Numbered from the stretch's first letter, positions 22,212-32,008 are shown. The stretch is 64,000 nucleotides of DNA from Castanopsis chinensis (GCA_032878915.1 JAVQMG010000129.1:24711001-24775000), one strand, 5' to 3'. The notes: generated by a model from the letters alone, not told the origin. Program-made: numbers and translations.

Positions 22212-24577
22212 ATGCAGGCAAAGGTCAAAAACTTAAAGATGATGGAGTTCAGTTTTCTTAATCAGCTTTCAAACAAGAGTGACAAGTCCAAAATCAGAAT
22301 TAGAGTATCAAGGATGTGGGATGCTGTAAATAGAAACAATCAAGAAATTATTAGTTCAGATATGATTCTTATTGATGAACAGGTTTGTATAAGTTTTTAA
22401 AAAAACACATCAAAGCATTTCTTATACATTATATATATTATTCACTTTATATACCTTCAACTAACATCTTTTACTTGCAGAATAATTCAATACATTCTAC
22501 CATTCATAAGAATATTTCAAAAAAACTCAAACCTTTTCTGAGGGAAGGGCAGCTGTATGTACTATCAAACTTTGAAGTTGGCACTTGCAATGAAATCTAT
22601 AGGCCAATTCAAAATGAGCATAAGATCATATTCTTGCCAACAACCAATATTCAAGAATTAACAGAAACTGAAGTCAATATACCTCATCATAAATTTGAAT
22701 TTGTTGACTACAACACCATTGTTCAACAACTTAACAGTCCTATCCAGCTATCAGGTATTAAATTAATTGAATATAAATTTCACATTCTATTATTGTTATA
22801 AAATCTTACATTATATTATTGTTATATAAAATACATTATATCATTATCATAAATGAAAATAACTAACATTAGAATTTTTATGATGCATAGATATTATTGC
22901 AAAGGTGGTTGCTATCAGTCTAATTGAACATCCTAGCATTAGAGGATCAAATGTTGCAATGAGGAACATAACTGTCATGACTATGCAGTACGTTTTAATT
23001 CTTACAAGTTGCAATACATTGAATATATATAATAATAACTTACATTGAAAACATTATTTGAACAGAGGAAATAAAATAAAACTTACCCTTTGAGGACCAG
23101 TTGCAAATGAAATTGACGATAACCTCTTCAGAAGCAATCCGAGACCTTTGATTATGGTTGCAACATGTCTAATTGTGAAAACTTTTAAAGGTCAGTACAT
23201 TGTTTCTTTTATTTGCATATTTATAACTACATTAATATATTATATGTGCATTTTAAGAAATTCCTCCATATAAATTTAGGGGAATATAACTTATCATCTA
23301 CAAGCGGAACAAAAGTTTATGTAAATTTGGAGATTCCAGAGACTCTATGTTTATGGATCAGTAAGTAATCTATATCTTTTTAGCAATATATGTTATATAA
23401 TATTTTCCAGTATACGCGAGCCTATACTGATTTCTTTATGTTACAATCACAGGGAAGTGAAAAATAATCATCTTATAGAAGAGCTGCCAAGGCAATTTAA
23501 GCCACAGAGAACAATTGAAGAAGAAATGAACAATAATAGAAGAACCATAATGGAAATATTAAACATGGTATGGAACTCTGAAAATAAGGTAAGGGAAAAG
23601 TTCTTCAAAAGAAAAATCCTAAAATGAAATTGTCAATGGCATGTTAAATTTTAAAAATAAATCATTGAATAAATTTGAAATTCCAGGAGACTATCTTCAC
23701 CTGCCATGGAAAGATTACAAAAATTGAAACGGGTTTTGGATGGTACTTTATGTCATGCAAAATATGTCGTAGAAAGGTTAAACCAAGAGGTGAACATTTG
23801 TGATGTGATCGTTGTAACAAACTGGCAGGCTTCCCAATCCCAAGGTATGTATAATATAAAAGTATAAATAAATAAATATATATATATATATATATAAAGA
23901 AAAGAGAAAAAAATTAAAATTAAAATTATATCTACCATGCCTTCTTTCAGGTATAGAATTGAACTGAAAGTTGAAGATGACACAGGATTGGCAACATTCA
24001 TTTTATTTGATTCTACGGCTGAAAAATTACTCCACATATCAGCAAAAGAACTTATAAATAAATGTACACATGTGAGAATTTGAAATTCACGAATAGTACT
24101 TAATATTTTCTTTACTATAATTGAACTTGCAATTTATGACCTACTATTTCTACAAGGTACCTGAAGAGTTTGACCTGCCTTTGCAAATAGCAAACCTTAT
24201 TGGAAAAACATTTGTCTTCCAATTGGAACTCAATGACTATAACCTCAAACAGGGATGGGAGATCTACACTATGAAGAAACTTTTTGATCCTGTTATACAA
24301 ATTGACAATTCAGTTAAACTTGATCAAATAACTGATGTGAGTACTTATATATTAAATTTAAATAAAAAAATTAGATATTTTTAATGTTACTTATACATAT
24401 CATAATATGATTTACACCATATTCTTTTAGCAGTATTATATGAGTGATGCTACAAATGATTCTGCCAACAACTTACCAAGTGAAGAAGATGCTAATCCTA
24501 CAAATGATGCAAGTGATGTACAGCACACACCTATTGCAAATCGACAAAAGAGGAAGAGGAAACAAAGAGTCCTTTAA
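22212..24577 (+). pseudogene. Helitron RPA1-like single-strand DNA-binding gene
   Basis: A multi-exon gene downstream of the helicase. Exon 22212-22382 (MEFSFLNQLSN, VSRMWDAVN, ISSDMILIDEQ) and exon 22481-22754 (KKLKPFLREGQLYVLSNFEV) form the N-terminal OB fold. Later exons near 22892-22990, 23281-23360 and 23453-23588 lead to a C-terminal OB fold with a zinc ribbon (GWYFMSCKICRRKVKPRGE, then CDRCNKLAGFPIP, 23687-23845), VEDDTGLATFILFDSTAEKL (23952 onward) and a basic tail RQKRKRKQRVL ending at TAA 24575-24577. TGA at 23801-23803 replaces an expected tryptophan in the zinc ribbon. Such RPA1-like genes accompany plant Helitrons and probably protect single-stranded intermediates. Confidence 0.85.
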
Positions 24578-24747
24578 TCTGTTGAAGCTTATGTTACAAA
24601 TTATTTAAACTTTTCTTACAATAATGTAATCACCATTAGAATGTGTTCTGTTTTCTGTTGAGAATAGATAGCTGAACTTACAAAATAGGTGACAAAGGAA
24701 TAGTTGCTATTAAATATTCTGAGAATTTGGGATTTTTTTTCAACATG

Positions 24748-24930
24748 TATTGGTCTTATTTGATGGATGCATGATTGTCCACCTGTTGTTTTCTCATGTT
24801 TTTGGCACTGGTCCTGGTTTTGTGTACGTGTCTATTGGTTTTATTTGATGGATGCATGATTGTCCACCTGTTGTATTGGTTTTATTTGATGGATGCATGG
24901 CTGTCCACCTGTTGTTTTCTCATGTTTTTG
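24748..24930. repeat. Three-copy short tandem repeat
   Basis: TTATTTGATGGATGCATG, then ATTGTCCACCTGTTGT, occurs at about 24755, 24841 and 24884. Copies one and three also share TTTCTCATGTTTTTG. The open frame here is repeat-derived. Confidence 0.85.
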
Positions 24931-25284
24931 ACAGTTTTCTGGTTTTTTCTACGTGTGGAAGCGTTCTTTATTGATTTTGCACGGTTTGCTTTACTGAAAT
25001 ATTCAACCTTACATTAACAAAAAAATTGAAAACATAGGAAAGCTTTACAGAGGCACTGTGAGAAAAAATAAGATAAAAAATAAAAAAAATAAAAAGAGAC
25101 GAAAGAATGGCAGAAAAAAGATAAGAATGAAGAGAATTAACAATTAAGAAAGGGAAAGGATTAAAAAGAAAAAAGAAAAAGTGGAGTTGCAGAAGAGGAG
25201 ATGATAGCCACGTGGGGGAGTTGAATTTTACTACTTTAGCGACTTTTAAAGCAGAGAAGCAAGTTCATGGAAGATACACGTAAA

Positions 25285-25425
25285 ATACCATTCCATCCTT
25301 ACTTTTATTATTTTATAGCAAAAAAACAAAAAAAATACTAAATTTGTTTCATTTATTCATTTCATCCTTCCTTTTATTATTTTATACCCAAAAAAATACT
25401 AAATTCGTTTCATTTATTTATTTCA
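25285..25425. repeat. Tandem duplication of about 70 bp
   Basis: CTTTTATTATTTTATA, then AAAAAAATACTAAATT(T/C)GTTTCATTTATT, is present twice in a row. Confidence 0.8.
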
Positions 25426-25734
25426 TCTTTTATTTGGGCTTTGTTTCCAACTATATCCCAATAGTGTTTTTAGAATATCTGTGTTACGTAACTTTATTAG
25501 TTAGATCTACACAGTTTCCTTTTAAATTGGTATGGTCATATAATATACTACAAAGACTAGAGTAATACTTAGACATGTATTCTGTATAGATTTTTGTACA
25601 TTGCTGATTCAGTATTAATCACAATTTTTTTAAAAAAAATGATAATTTAAACATTTATATATTCAGTTAGTCTTTTACGCCTAAATTTGTGATGTTCTTG
25701 ATATCAATTAATTACTTTATATAAAAAATTTCCA

Positions 25735-25737
<3 letters not shown>

Positions 25738-25768
<31 letters not shown>
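25738..25768. repeat. (TA)n microsatellite
   Basis: Pure AT/TA run. Confidence 0.95.
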
Positions 25769-25769
<1 letters not shown>

Positions 25770-25984
25770 TACTTCTAACCTCTCCTTTTTAATTCTCCCA
25801 AATTAGAGAGATTTGGAGAGAGAGTGGAGCATAAAAATGTTTGATCAAATGAAATGAAGATGACAATGGAAGAGATATTTTCCAAAGATTATATTGAAAT
25901 TTTATTGTTTAATAAATTGTGCTGATTTTTTTTTTTTTTTGATCGAATTCTTTTTATGTAAATAATTATATTAGAGGGTACTTA

Positions 25985-25986
25985 AT

Positions 25987-26019
<33 letters not shown>

Positions 26020-26034
26020 AATAATAATAATAGT
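25985..26034. repeat. (AAC)n(AAT)n microsatellite
   Basis: AAC trinucleotide run followed by AAT repeats. Confidence 0.95.
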
Positions 26035-26280
26035 AATATAGTTTAATAAATGTCTGAAATATGTAACTATTACCAAATGTTTTAGCTACATGATTTTATT
26101 TTACAAATTCAATTTTGGTTATGTAGAACCAAAATATGAAAGAAAAAGAATTTTTCTAAACCATTATATTGAATAAAAAAATTGCTTATTTTCATTTATT
26201 TTCAAGTTATACATTTTTTAAAGTTAAGTCATAAACCTTTATTCAAATTAAATTAGTACTTTAAATTTTTATTTAACTAT

Positions 26281-26308
26281 CCCGTGCATCGTACGGGTTA
26301 GCGGCTAG
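26281..26308 (+). terminator. Helitron 3' terminal hairpin and CTAG end
   Basis: CCCGT GCATCGT ACGGG forms a stem-loop 7 nt before GGCTAG, followed by T. This is the canonical Helitron 3' transposition-termination structure, not a transcription terminator. CGGCTAGTATAATA is repeated directly after (26316-26329), giving a second possible CTAG end. Confidence 0.82.
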
Positions 26309-27083
26309 TATAATACGGCTAGTATAATATATAACTGTACTCCCTGCTAATCCCAAGTCATTTATATATAATAAAATTAATTTAGTTTTTGCAGCAATTG
26401 GGGGAGATGGATTATTCTCCTCACTAAATAAATGAGACCAAACAATACCACTATACTAATAAAAAATAATGCCCTTCATTTTTAGTGAAATAGAGAGAGT
26501 CTATTTCATGGTTAATGTTACATATTACAAATATATAGATATGTATACTGCCACATCATTTAAACACACTATCAAACATTAATCATTAGATCCACACAAA
26601 ATAAATAAATAAATAAATCGTGAAATAGCTCGTATCCATTTTCAAGTTTGAAATAAAGAGGATCTTGTGTCAAGCTACATTTTGTTAATTATACTCATAT
26701 CTAAAACAAGGCATATTTGTTTAAGAGCACATTTGTAAAGTGGCAACAATTTTTCAAAGTATAGCATTTACAAGCCTTTCTCTTTCTTTTCTTTTTTTCT
26801 TTTTTTTTTCTTTTTTCATTTTTAAAATTGAACTATTAGGGCAAAAAAATTTTGAAACTTGTTAAGGTGATAAATTGTAATTGAAAAAACATTACTTTTA
26901 TATTAGTATTTAATTGTTACCAAGACTATTTTTTATTATGCATCAATTCAACAGTTCAAGAAATGTATAAAAATTTGTGTCCCTACATTTTTCATTTCCA
27001 AAAATATTAAAAATATAAAGGACCAAACCAACGCTTATATCTGACCATAACCATTTTCAAAGGTCCCCAACATTCTCAATCAC
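26309..27083. other. NPF intron remainder, AT-rich
   Basis: No coding sequence or clear element recognised. Followed by a C-run (27087-27097) and a long A-run before the next NPF exon. Confidence 0.5.
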
Positions 27084-27107
27084 CCCCCCCCCCCCACCCA
27101 CAAAAAC

Positions 27108-27144
<37 letters not shown>
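27084..27144. repeat. C-run and A-run before the NPF exon
   Basis: Homopolymer C (about 11) then A (about 35). The A-run is directly upstream of AAGGTCTACAAACC, the start of NPF homology. The usual pyrimidine tract of an acceptor is missing, so the exon's 5' edge may have been damaged by an A-tailed insertion. Confidence 0.6.
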
Positions 27145-27146
<2 letters not shown>

Positions 27147-27262
27147 TCTACAAACCTAAACAAGGCTTGCATCATTAGAAACCCTTTGAAGGATTTGGAC
27201 TCAGATGACTTGGCTATGGACCCCGAGAGTATATGCACAATTACACAAGTAGAAGAGCTTAA
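27145..27262 (+). pseudogene. NPF pseudogene, last-exon equivalent, first part
   Basis: Reads LNKACIIRNPLKDLDSDD, then LAMDPES, ITQVEELK, the typical cytosolic-loop stretch of NPF1/2-type transporters. Open, and cut at 27262 by a MITE flanked by TAA. The exon resumes at 27476 with ALIKVLPI. Confidence 0.9.
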
Positions 27263-27472
27263 GAGTTTATTTAAATACCGCTTATTTGACTGAAAAATAA
27301 AAACTTATTGCTGAAAATATTGTAGCAAAATAATTTTTAAAGCTGAAAACACTGTACATGAACACCTGCTACGTTTTTCATTGTCCGGCTAGTCCATGAA
27401 TAGTGCGTGACACGCTACTCCAAAATGCCAAACACAACATTTACTCTACAAACACCTAATCCAAATGCACGC
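27263..27472. mobile_element. 210-bp PIF/Harbinger-type MITE in an exon, TSD TAA
   Basis: TAA at 27260-27262 and 27473-27475 flanks ends GAGTTTATTTAAATACC and AATCCAAATGCACGC, inverted imperfect copies (consensus near GxGTxxATTTGGAT). The internal CGCTTATTTG...GCTGAAAACACTGTA...GTGCGTGAC layout is a common plant MITE type. Removing it with one TAA rejoins GAGCTTAA-AGCTCTT, i.e. EELKALIKV. Confidence 0.88.
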
Positions 27473-27475
27473 TAA

Positions 27476-27500
27476 AGCTCTTATCAAAGTCCTCCCCATT
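27476..27500 (+). pseudogene. NPF last-exon piece between MITE and SINE
   Basis: Encodes ALIKVLPI. Its last 15 bp (27486-27500) are the left target duplication of the SINE. Confidence 0.85.
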
Positions 27501-27665
27501 TGCTACCGCTTCCCCTTGATGTGGTGGTCACTCTACAAGTGTAAATGCTTGTGGGGTGTGAGGGGCAAGGGTCGGGGTTTAAGTCTCCAAGAGGGAAATT
27601 CACACACATATACACTTAGATTAGGTTAGAGTAAAAATTCTATCATGTATAAAAAAATAAAATAA
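27501..27665 (+). mobile_element. tRNA-type SINE, 15-bp TSD AAAGTCCTCCCCATT
   Basis: A 165-bp insert between exact direct repeats AAAGTCCTCCCCATT at 27486-27500 and 27666-27680. The head has a Pol III B-box-like GGTTTAAGTC and an upstream GTGGTGGTCACTC A-box-like segment; the 3' end is A-rich (AAAAAAATAAAATAA). These are the features of a retroposed SINE. After it the NPF frame restarts with STGIPVAVTL, with one T missing from the W codon. Confidence 0.9.
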
Positions 27666-27680
27666 AAAGTCCTCCCCATT

Positions 27681-27955
27681 GGTCCACTGGCATACCGGTA
27701 GCTGTGACACTTAACCAACATTCATTTGGTGTGCTCCAAGCAAAAATCATGGACAAATGCTTTTTTATTTCCAAGTTCAAAATCCCACCAGCCTCCTTCG
27801 GCGTCTTTAGAATCCTAAGTATGGCAGCAACCGTGGTCTTCTATGTTCAGGTTCTAGTTCCCTTGCTATCAAAGTTCACCAAAAGGAAACGTGGGCTTAG
27901 CCTTAAAGAACGCATGTGGATTGGTATAGCAATCTCATGTCTAGCCATTGAACCT
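27681..27955 (+). pseudogene. NPF pseudogene, last-exon equivalent, middle part
   Basis: Reads STGIPVAVTLNQHSFGVLQA, KIMDKC, FKIPPASFGVFRI, VLVPLLSKFTKRKRGLSLKE and RMWIGIAISCLAI: transmembrane segments 7-9 and connecting loops. It is cut after LAI by a CTATAG-rich MITE; AIVERKHRNEA resumes at 28142. Confidence 0.9.
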
Positions 27956-28141
27956 AGCCTATAGCCATGTTTGGAAAAACGTAGCCATAGACCCCTTAGG
28001 CCTATAGTTACGTATTTTAGGCCATGGGTAAAAACGTGGCCTAGAAAAACTCAGCTATAGACCAAATCGTCCTATAGCCACATTTTTTTGACCTATAGCC
28101 ACGTTTTAAAAACACGGCTATAGAACCTTTTTTCTATAGTG
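27956..28141. mobile_element. CTATAG-rich MITE, probably CACTA-related
   Basis: About 185 bp built from repeats of (C)CTATAGCCACGTTTTT and its inverse, inserted in the NPF exon. The right end reads CTATAGTG (inverse CACTATAG), like a CACTA terminus. The left end is degenerate and no clean TSD was found, so the left edge is approximate. Confidence 0.65.
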
Positions 28142-28465
28142 AATTGTAGAGAGGAAGCACCGGAATGAGGCAATCCAAGAAGGATTATCCAATTATCCAG
28201 CCGATGTAGTAGTAATGAAGATGTCTACAATGTGGTTGGTGCCACAACACTGCCTTACTGGGATAGCTGAGGCCTTCAATTTTATTGGGCAAATAGAGTT
28301 CTATTACTCTCAGTTCCCTAAGACCATGTCTAGCATCGCAATGTCTCTTTTGGCATTTGGAATGGGTGTAGGAAGCCTGATTGCCAGTCTCATAGTCAGT
28401 ATTGTGAAAAATGTGACGCAAAGTGAGGGAGGTGAGAATTGGCTATCAAATGACATTAACAAGGC
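28142..28465 (+). pseudogene. NPF pseudogene, last-exon equivalent, third part
   Basis: AIVERKHRNEAIQEGLSNYP, MWLVPQHCLTGIAEAFN, GQIEFYYSQFPKTMSSIAMS and SLIASLIVSIVKNVTQ, then WLSNDINK: transmembrane segments 10-11. Open reading. It is interrupted by the hAT derivative at 28466 and resumes exactly at 30207 after an 8-bp duplication. Confidence 0.92.
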
Positions 28466-29223
28466 CAAGGTCGGCCCTTCCCTTAGGCAAATTAGGCAAT
28501 TGCCTAAGGCCCCCAAGTGGAAGGAAGGCCCCAAAACATTAGAAAAAAGGGGTAGTAGGAAAAAAAAATGGTTTCAGATGAATCTAAAAAAATCCGGGAC
28601 ATCTTTTTGACCAAGAAACAAAATTTTTGTTATACCCAGTTAAACATTGGTAGCACAAAAAAAAAAAAATTAGTCTAAATAAAATCAATTGTCCCAAAAA
28701 TAACATCATTATCCTCTAGACAAACCAAAATTCAACAAGATAAACTACAAATCCGATCTAAGAAATTAACCACAAAACAATCAATAATCAAAACAAATAA
28801 AAAATCTCAAATCCCTAAAATTTTTAGGGTCTCTTTCTCATTATTGCTTTGTTTTTTTCTCTACTCTTGCTCTCCACCTCTCTCATTCTTTCTCTCCACT
28901 GTTGCTGGGCCTAGCTGCCTGGCTCAAGCTCCCTTTCCTCTGATCTAAATCATTCAATTGTCGACTGCCTTTCTTCTTCTTCTTTTTTTCCACTATTGCC
29001 GTGCTGCGCCTGGCCGCCTGGGTTTTGATTCTAGCATTCTGCACTGTAGAATGGGTTTTGAGTCTTTTGACTTGAAGCTTCAGGACCTGAGATATGAGTA
29101 TTTAACTTATTAGGCTTACTTTACTTTCTACTTTAGATATGTTAAAAGGGATGGGCTGTGGCCAGAACTTTCACATTTGGGCTTTCATTTTTTATTTTAT
29201 TTTATTTTTTTTGTGTTATGCCT

Positions 29224-29226
<3 letters not shown>

Positions 29227-29264
<38 letters not shown>
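29227..29264. repeat. Poly(T) run
   Basis: Homopolymer T inside the hAT derivative. Confidence 0.95.
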
Positions 29265-29265
<1 letters not shown>

Positions 29266-29692
29266 GTCATAGGTGGTGTAATAGGATTTATTTTATGTTT
29301 TTGTTTTTGTAGGTGGGTGTTGGTAGTTTTTTTTTGTTAAGCCTGCATGTTTTGTTTTTAGATGTAAATGAAATAGGATTTGTTTTATGTTTTTTGTGGG
29401 TGGGTCTTGGCAGACATCTTCTTGGCTGGGCTGAGCTTTTTTTGTTATGGTTGTGCTTGATTTTTTTTTTTTTTAATTTTAATCTTTTGTTTATATATAT
29501 ATATATATATTAGTTATTGGTAATATAATGAATAAATCTTTATTTATGCAGGTTGAGGTTGTTAAAAACTTGTTATTATTCGGTGAAACTACAACAATAA
29601 TTTTTATAAAAATCAGGTTCTATTTCTCATTTGTTCTACACTTGAAAGTTATTTTTTATTTTAGTTTTTATAAATATATTGTTTGATTAGAA

Positions 29693-30000
29693 ATGTCTAC
29701 TAGAAAATATGCATCTAGATATGAAAAACTTAAGAAAAGAAAAAAATAAGAAAAATTAATTGTCTCAAAAAGGATCAATGGATAAATTTGTTATTAGTAA
29801 TAAAAAAAATAACACAAAATTTAGATGAAAATATCACAAATGAACAAGAAATTCACCAAAAAGAGTTAAAAGATAATGAAATGATACAATTGCAAGATAA
29901 CGATGATGTTCAATTTTGCAATACAACAAATCTTGATAATGAACTTCAAAAGAATTTAGAAGAAAATGAAAATAGTGATGGAAATTTCACAAATTAACAA
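29693..30000 (+). pseudogene. hAT transposase N-terminal remnant
   Basis: From ATG at 29693: MSTRKYASRYEKLKKRKK then TAA; in a shifted frame QKGSMDKFVI, and a long Asn/Glu-rich frame to 29997. The MSTRKYASxYEKxKK...SQKGxxDKF pattern is the N-terminus of plant TTF-type zinc-finger hAT transposases (MYM-type/DUF4371 group). The zinc finger, DDE and dimerisation regions are absent. Confidence 0.7.
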
Positions 30001-30206
30001 GTTCACGGTAATGATGTTCAACTAGAAGAAAATGAAAATAATAATAACATGTTGAATAATATTCCTTCAAATGAAAGATAGATTTTAAATGAAATATATT
30101 ATAATATAAAAATATTAAATAAATATTAATTTAATTAATACATAAGTATAGAAAAGCCCTATTTTAATTCTCGCCTTAGGCCCCAAAATGTCTAGGGCCG
30201 GCCCTG

Positions 30207-30347
30207 AACAAGGCTCACTATGATTACTATTATTGGTTGCTTACTATTATGGATGTGGTTAATATCTTCTATTTTATTGCTTGTAGCTGGGCTTATGGGA
30301 GTTGTGAGGATAACGAAGTAGATGACATGGAGGAGGAGGATATGTAG
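30207..30347 (+). pseudogene. NPF pseudogene C-terminal segment
   Basis: Reads NKAHYDYYYWLLTIMDVVN, then IFYFIACSWAYGSCED, and an acidic tail DDMEEEDM, the last transmembrane helix and cytosolic end. The stop TAG at 30345-30347 is the first three bases of an inserted element. Beyond the element the target resumes with CCC AAT TAA, so the original protein ended two residues later at 31023-31025. Confidence 0.92.
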
Positions 30348-30431
30348 GGATGGAGCTAGAGCTTTGAGTTAAGGGAGACAATTTACTGTTGGCTGCAGCG
30401 ATTTCAACCTTTGAATCTATTACTAACTGCT

Positions 30432-30467
<36 letters not shown>

Positions 30468-30909
30468 GTGTCGGTAAGGACAAAATTATTTTTGTTTAGA
30501 ATTTTTTAAATGATAGGGTTGTTTATTTTAAATAAAATTGGTTAATTAAGCTCAATTTTCTTTTAAAGTTTTACTATTGGTAATTTTTGTTGTTGAGCTA
30601 TTTTTTTGGGGCTTGTATATTTTGTTTTAGATTTTAGATCTATAAATGTTTTTATAGTCATTAAAATCAGGAAAATACTAGCGCTACAAAATTTTTTATA
30701 AATTATTGATATAATAAGTGGTTACTAATAAATAAAAAAATGATGTAAGTGGTGGGTCTATGTGCAGATTAATACGAATTTGCTACCAAAATAGTTTGTA
30801 AAAATGTTATAAAAAAAGTTTATGAGTATAGCACTACTCTTAAAAGAATCATTGATATTGTTTAAGAGAAAACTATGTAATTTTATAGAACAAAATTGCT
30901 AAAATTAGT

Positions 30910-30941
<32 letters not shown>

Positions 30942-31008
30942 CTATAATATTTAAAAAAAAAAATTAGAGGGGCCATTGCCCCCTAGTCCAAAGCTAGCTA
31001 CGTCCCTA
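30345..31008. mobile_element. hAT-type non-autonomous element, 664 bp, TSD AGGATATG
   Basis: AGGATATG at 30337-30344 and 31009-31016 is a perfect 8-bp duplication. Ends TAGGGATGGAGCTAG and CTAGCTACGTCCCTA are inverted copies (12 of 15 positions). Subterminal GGGGCCATTGCCCCC is typical of plant hAT ends. No transposase. Contains a T-run at 30431-30466 and a (CA)n at about 30911-30933. Confidence 0.93.
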
Positions 31009-31016
31009 AGGATATG

Positions 31017-31576
31017 CCCAATTAATATATATTATATAGTATCTCCCTACCATTCTTTGTTTATTTAATTAATGCCCAACTCCTTTTCATGCATTAGTTT
31101 CAACTTTCAACATTATTTGAGTATCAAATCAATTTTAATAACTCATCTTTATATTGTGTTTCACCAATTGGTGACCTTAGTCTCTTAGACCTCAACTTCT
31201 CTCTCTTCCTCAGCAAGAATATTCTCAGTTGGCTTTCACTCTCAAATGGTATATTCTCTATTTTGTTTTAATACCTCCAAAACAAGAAAAACTTTTGAAG
31301 AAGTGCATTTTAGCAACTAAAAATTTTATTGGAAGATAATGATCAAGGCCTTGAACACAATTTTATTGTAACTCACGCATATGGGCAGTGAAAGATGCTT
31401 TATTGTGAACAATTCTCTTATTTTTCCAAATATTTTTTTTAAAAGAAAATACTATGATACTTGGAAGAAATTGCTATAGTGAGAAAGTTATTTATATATA
31501 TTATTTTCTTGCTTTATTATGTTAATGTTATCAGTTTAAAATTTGAATTTCAACACAATGTATCAAATGCAAACAT
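31017..31576. other. NPF 3' flank, no gene seen
   Basis: Begins with the last two sense codons and stop of the transporter (31017-31025), then AT-rich sequence that would include the 3' UTR. No second gene recognised. Confidence 0.6.
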
Positions 31577-31662
31577 ACATAATTACCAAGAATCTTGTAG
31601 CTCAACTAGTTGATACATTCTGGTATTTTAATGTCATCAAGGATTTAAATCCTTCCTCTCTC

Positions 31663-32008
31663 TGTTGAGATTTATGAAGTAATTAGGATTTTGAGTAGGT
31701 CACTTCGAGAGAACGTAGGCCTCCATTTGCAGAGAGAGAGAGAGAGATAGCCTAATCAAGATACTATTTCTTAATGAATGTACAATAGCAATGCCTTAGT
31801 CTTCTTATACATTTGGCAATTGTAACTGCCTCTAACCAACTAACCAACTCCTTCTAGCTAGCACTAACTAACTTCCGTTATGCACTCTATGCACACTCAC
31901 ACGCATACACTTGCATAGATACATGCATACACTTGCACAGATATACACACTCCACAATGTTACTCTATACACAACCCTAAACACACTTGTACCAATAGAT
32001 GCCTAACA
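31663..32008 (-). repeat. 3' LTR of the deleted Ty3/gypsy element
   Basis: Starts (minus strand) TGTTAGGCATCTATTGG and ends ATAAATCTCAACA. Adjacent to a G-rich polypurine tract (C-run at 32012-32030 on the plus strand). Contains a short GA run at about 31733-31747. Confidence 0.92.

Larger units (their letters stand above)
24578..26280. other. Helitron 3' non-coding region
   Basis: AT-rich, no coding homology. Holds the short repeats listed separately and leads to the 3' terminal hairpin. Confidence 0.6.
16650..26308 (+). mobile_element. Helitron with Rep/helicase and RPA1-like genes (5' end not resolved)
   Basis: Rolling-circle DNA transposon. It has, in one orientation, a Helitron-like N-terminal domain, an HUH Rep nuclease region, a PIF1-type helicase and then an intron-containing RPA1-like gene, the usual set of plant autonomous Helitrons. 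The 3' end is a GC-rich hairpin CCCGT...ACGGG (26281-26297) followed by TTAGCGGCTAG and T, matching the CTRR|T terminus. It seems to sit in the NPF intron between the pieces ending at 14270 and starting at 27145. Multiple frameshifts and stops in every ORF mean it is no longer autonomous. The start given is the first recognised ORF, not the true 5' end. Confidence 0.85.
28466..30206 (+). mobile_element. hAT-superfamily derivative, 1741 bp, TSD AACAAGGC
   Basis: Perfect 8-bp duplication AACAAGGC at 28458-28465 and 30207-30214. The termini CAAGGTCGGCCCTT and AGGGCCGGCCCTG are inverted copies (inverse of the right: CAGGGCCGGCCCT), each followed by a GCCTAAGGC/GCCTTAGGC motif. It contains the start of a hAT transposase but no catalytic domain, so it is an internally deleted derivative. 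Its removal restores the transporter frame NDINKAHYDYYYW. Confidence 0.95.
5847..31025 (+). pseudogene. NRT1/PTR family (NPF) transporter pseudogene, split by serial TE insertions
   Basis: A proton-coupled oligopeptide/nitrate-type transporter of the POT/MFS superfamily, a plasma- or endomembrane protein of 12 helices in its intact form. Pieces in order: 5847-6064, 7394-7783, 14079 to about 14270, about 27145-27262, 27476-27500, 27681 to about 27955, 28142-28465, 30207-30344, and the original end 31017-31025. Diagnostic motifs are NETFEKVASFGLLANMILYL, FLSESYLGRF, GAGGIRPCSLAFGADQF, FFNWYYVSVGIS, LNKACIIRNP, MWLVPQHCLTGIAEAFN and HYDYYYWLL. The style is closest to NPF1/NPF2-type members, but the substrate cannot be read from this. 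Exon 1 is not found. Lesions include an in-frame TAA at 7718, a 1-nt frameshift near 14154, and at least five insertions inside exons. One further large insertion seems to lie in the intron between 14270 and 27145. Not functional. Confidence 0.93.

Noticed and set aside
26281..26308. Rho-independent-type terminator
   Set aside because: Hairpin is followed by CTAG, not a T-run, and matches a Helitron end in a eukaryotic genome.
27501..27665. Possible functional tRNA gene
   Set aside because: Only A/B-box-like remnants with an A-rich tail and TSDs; a SINE, not a tRNA.
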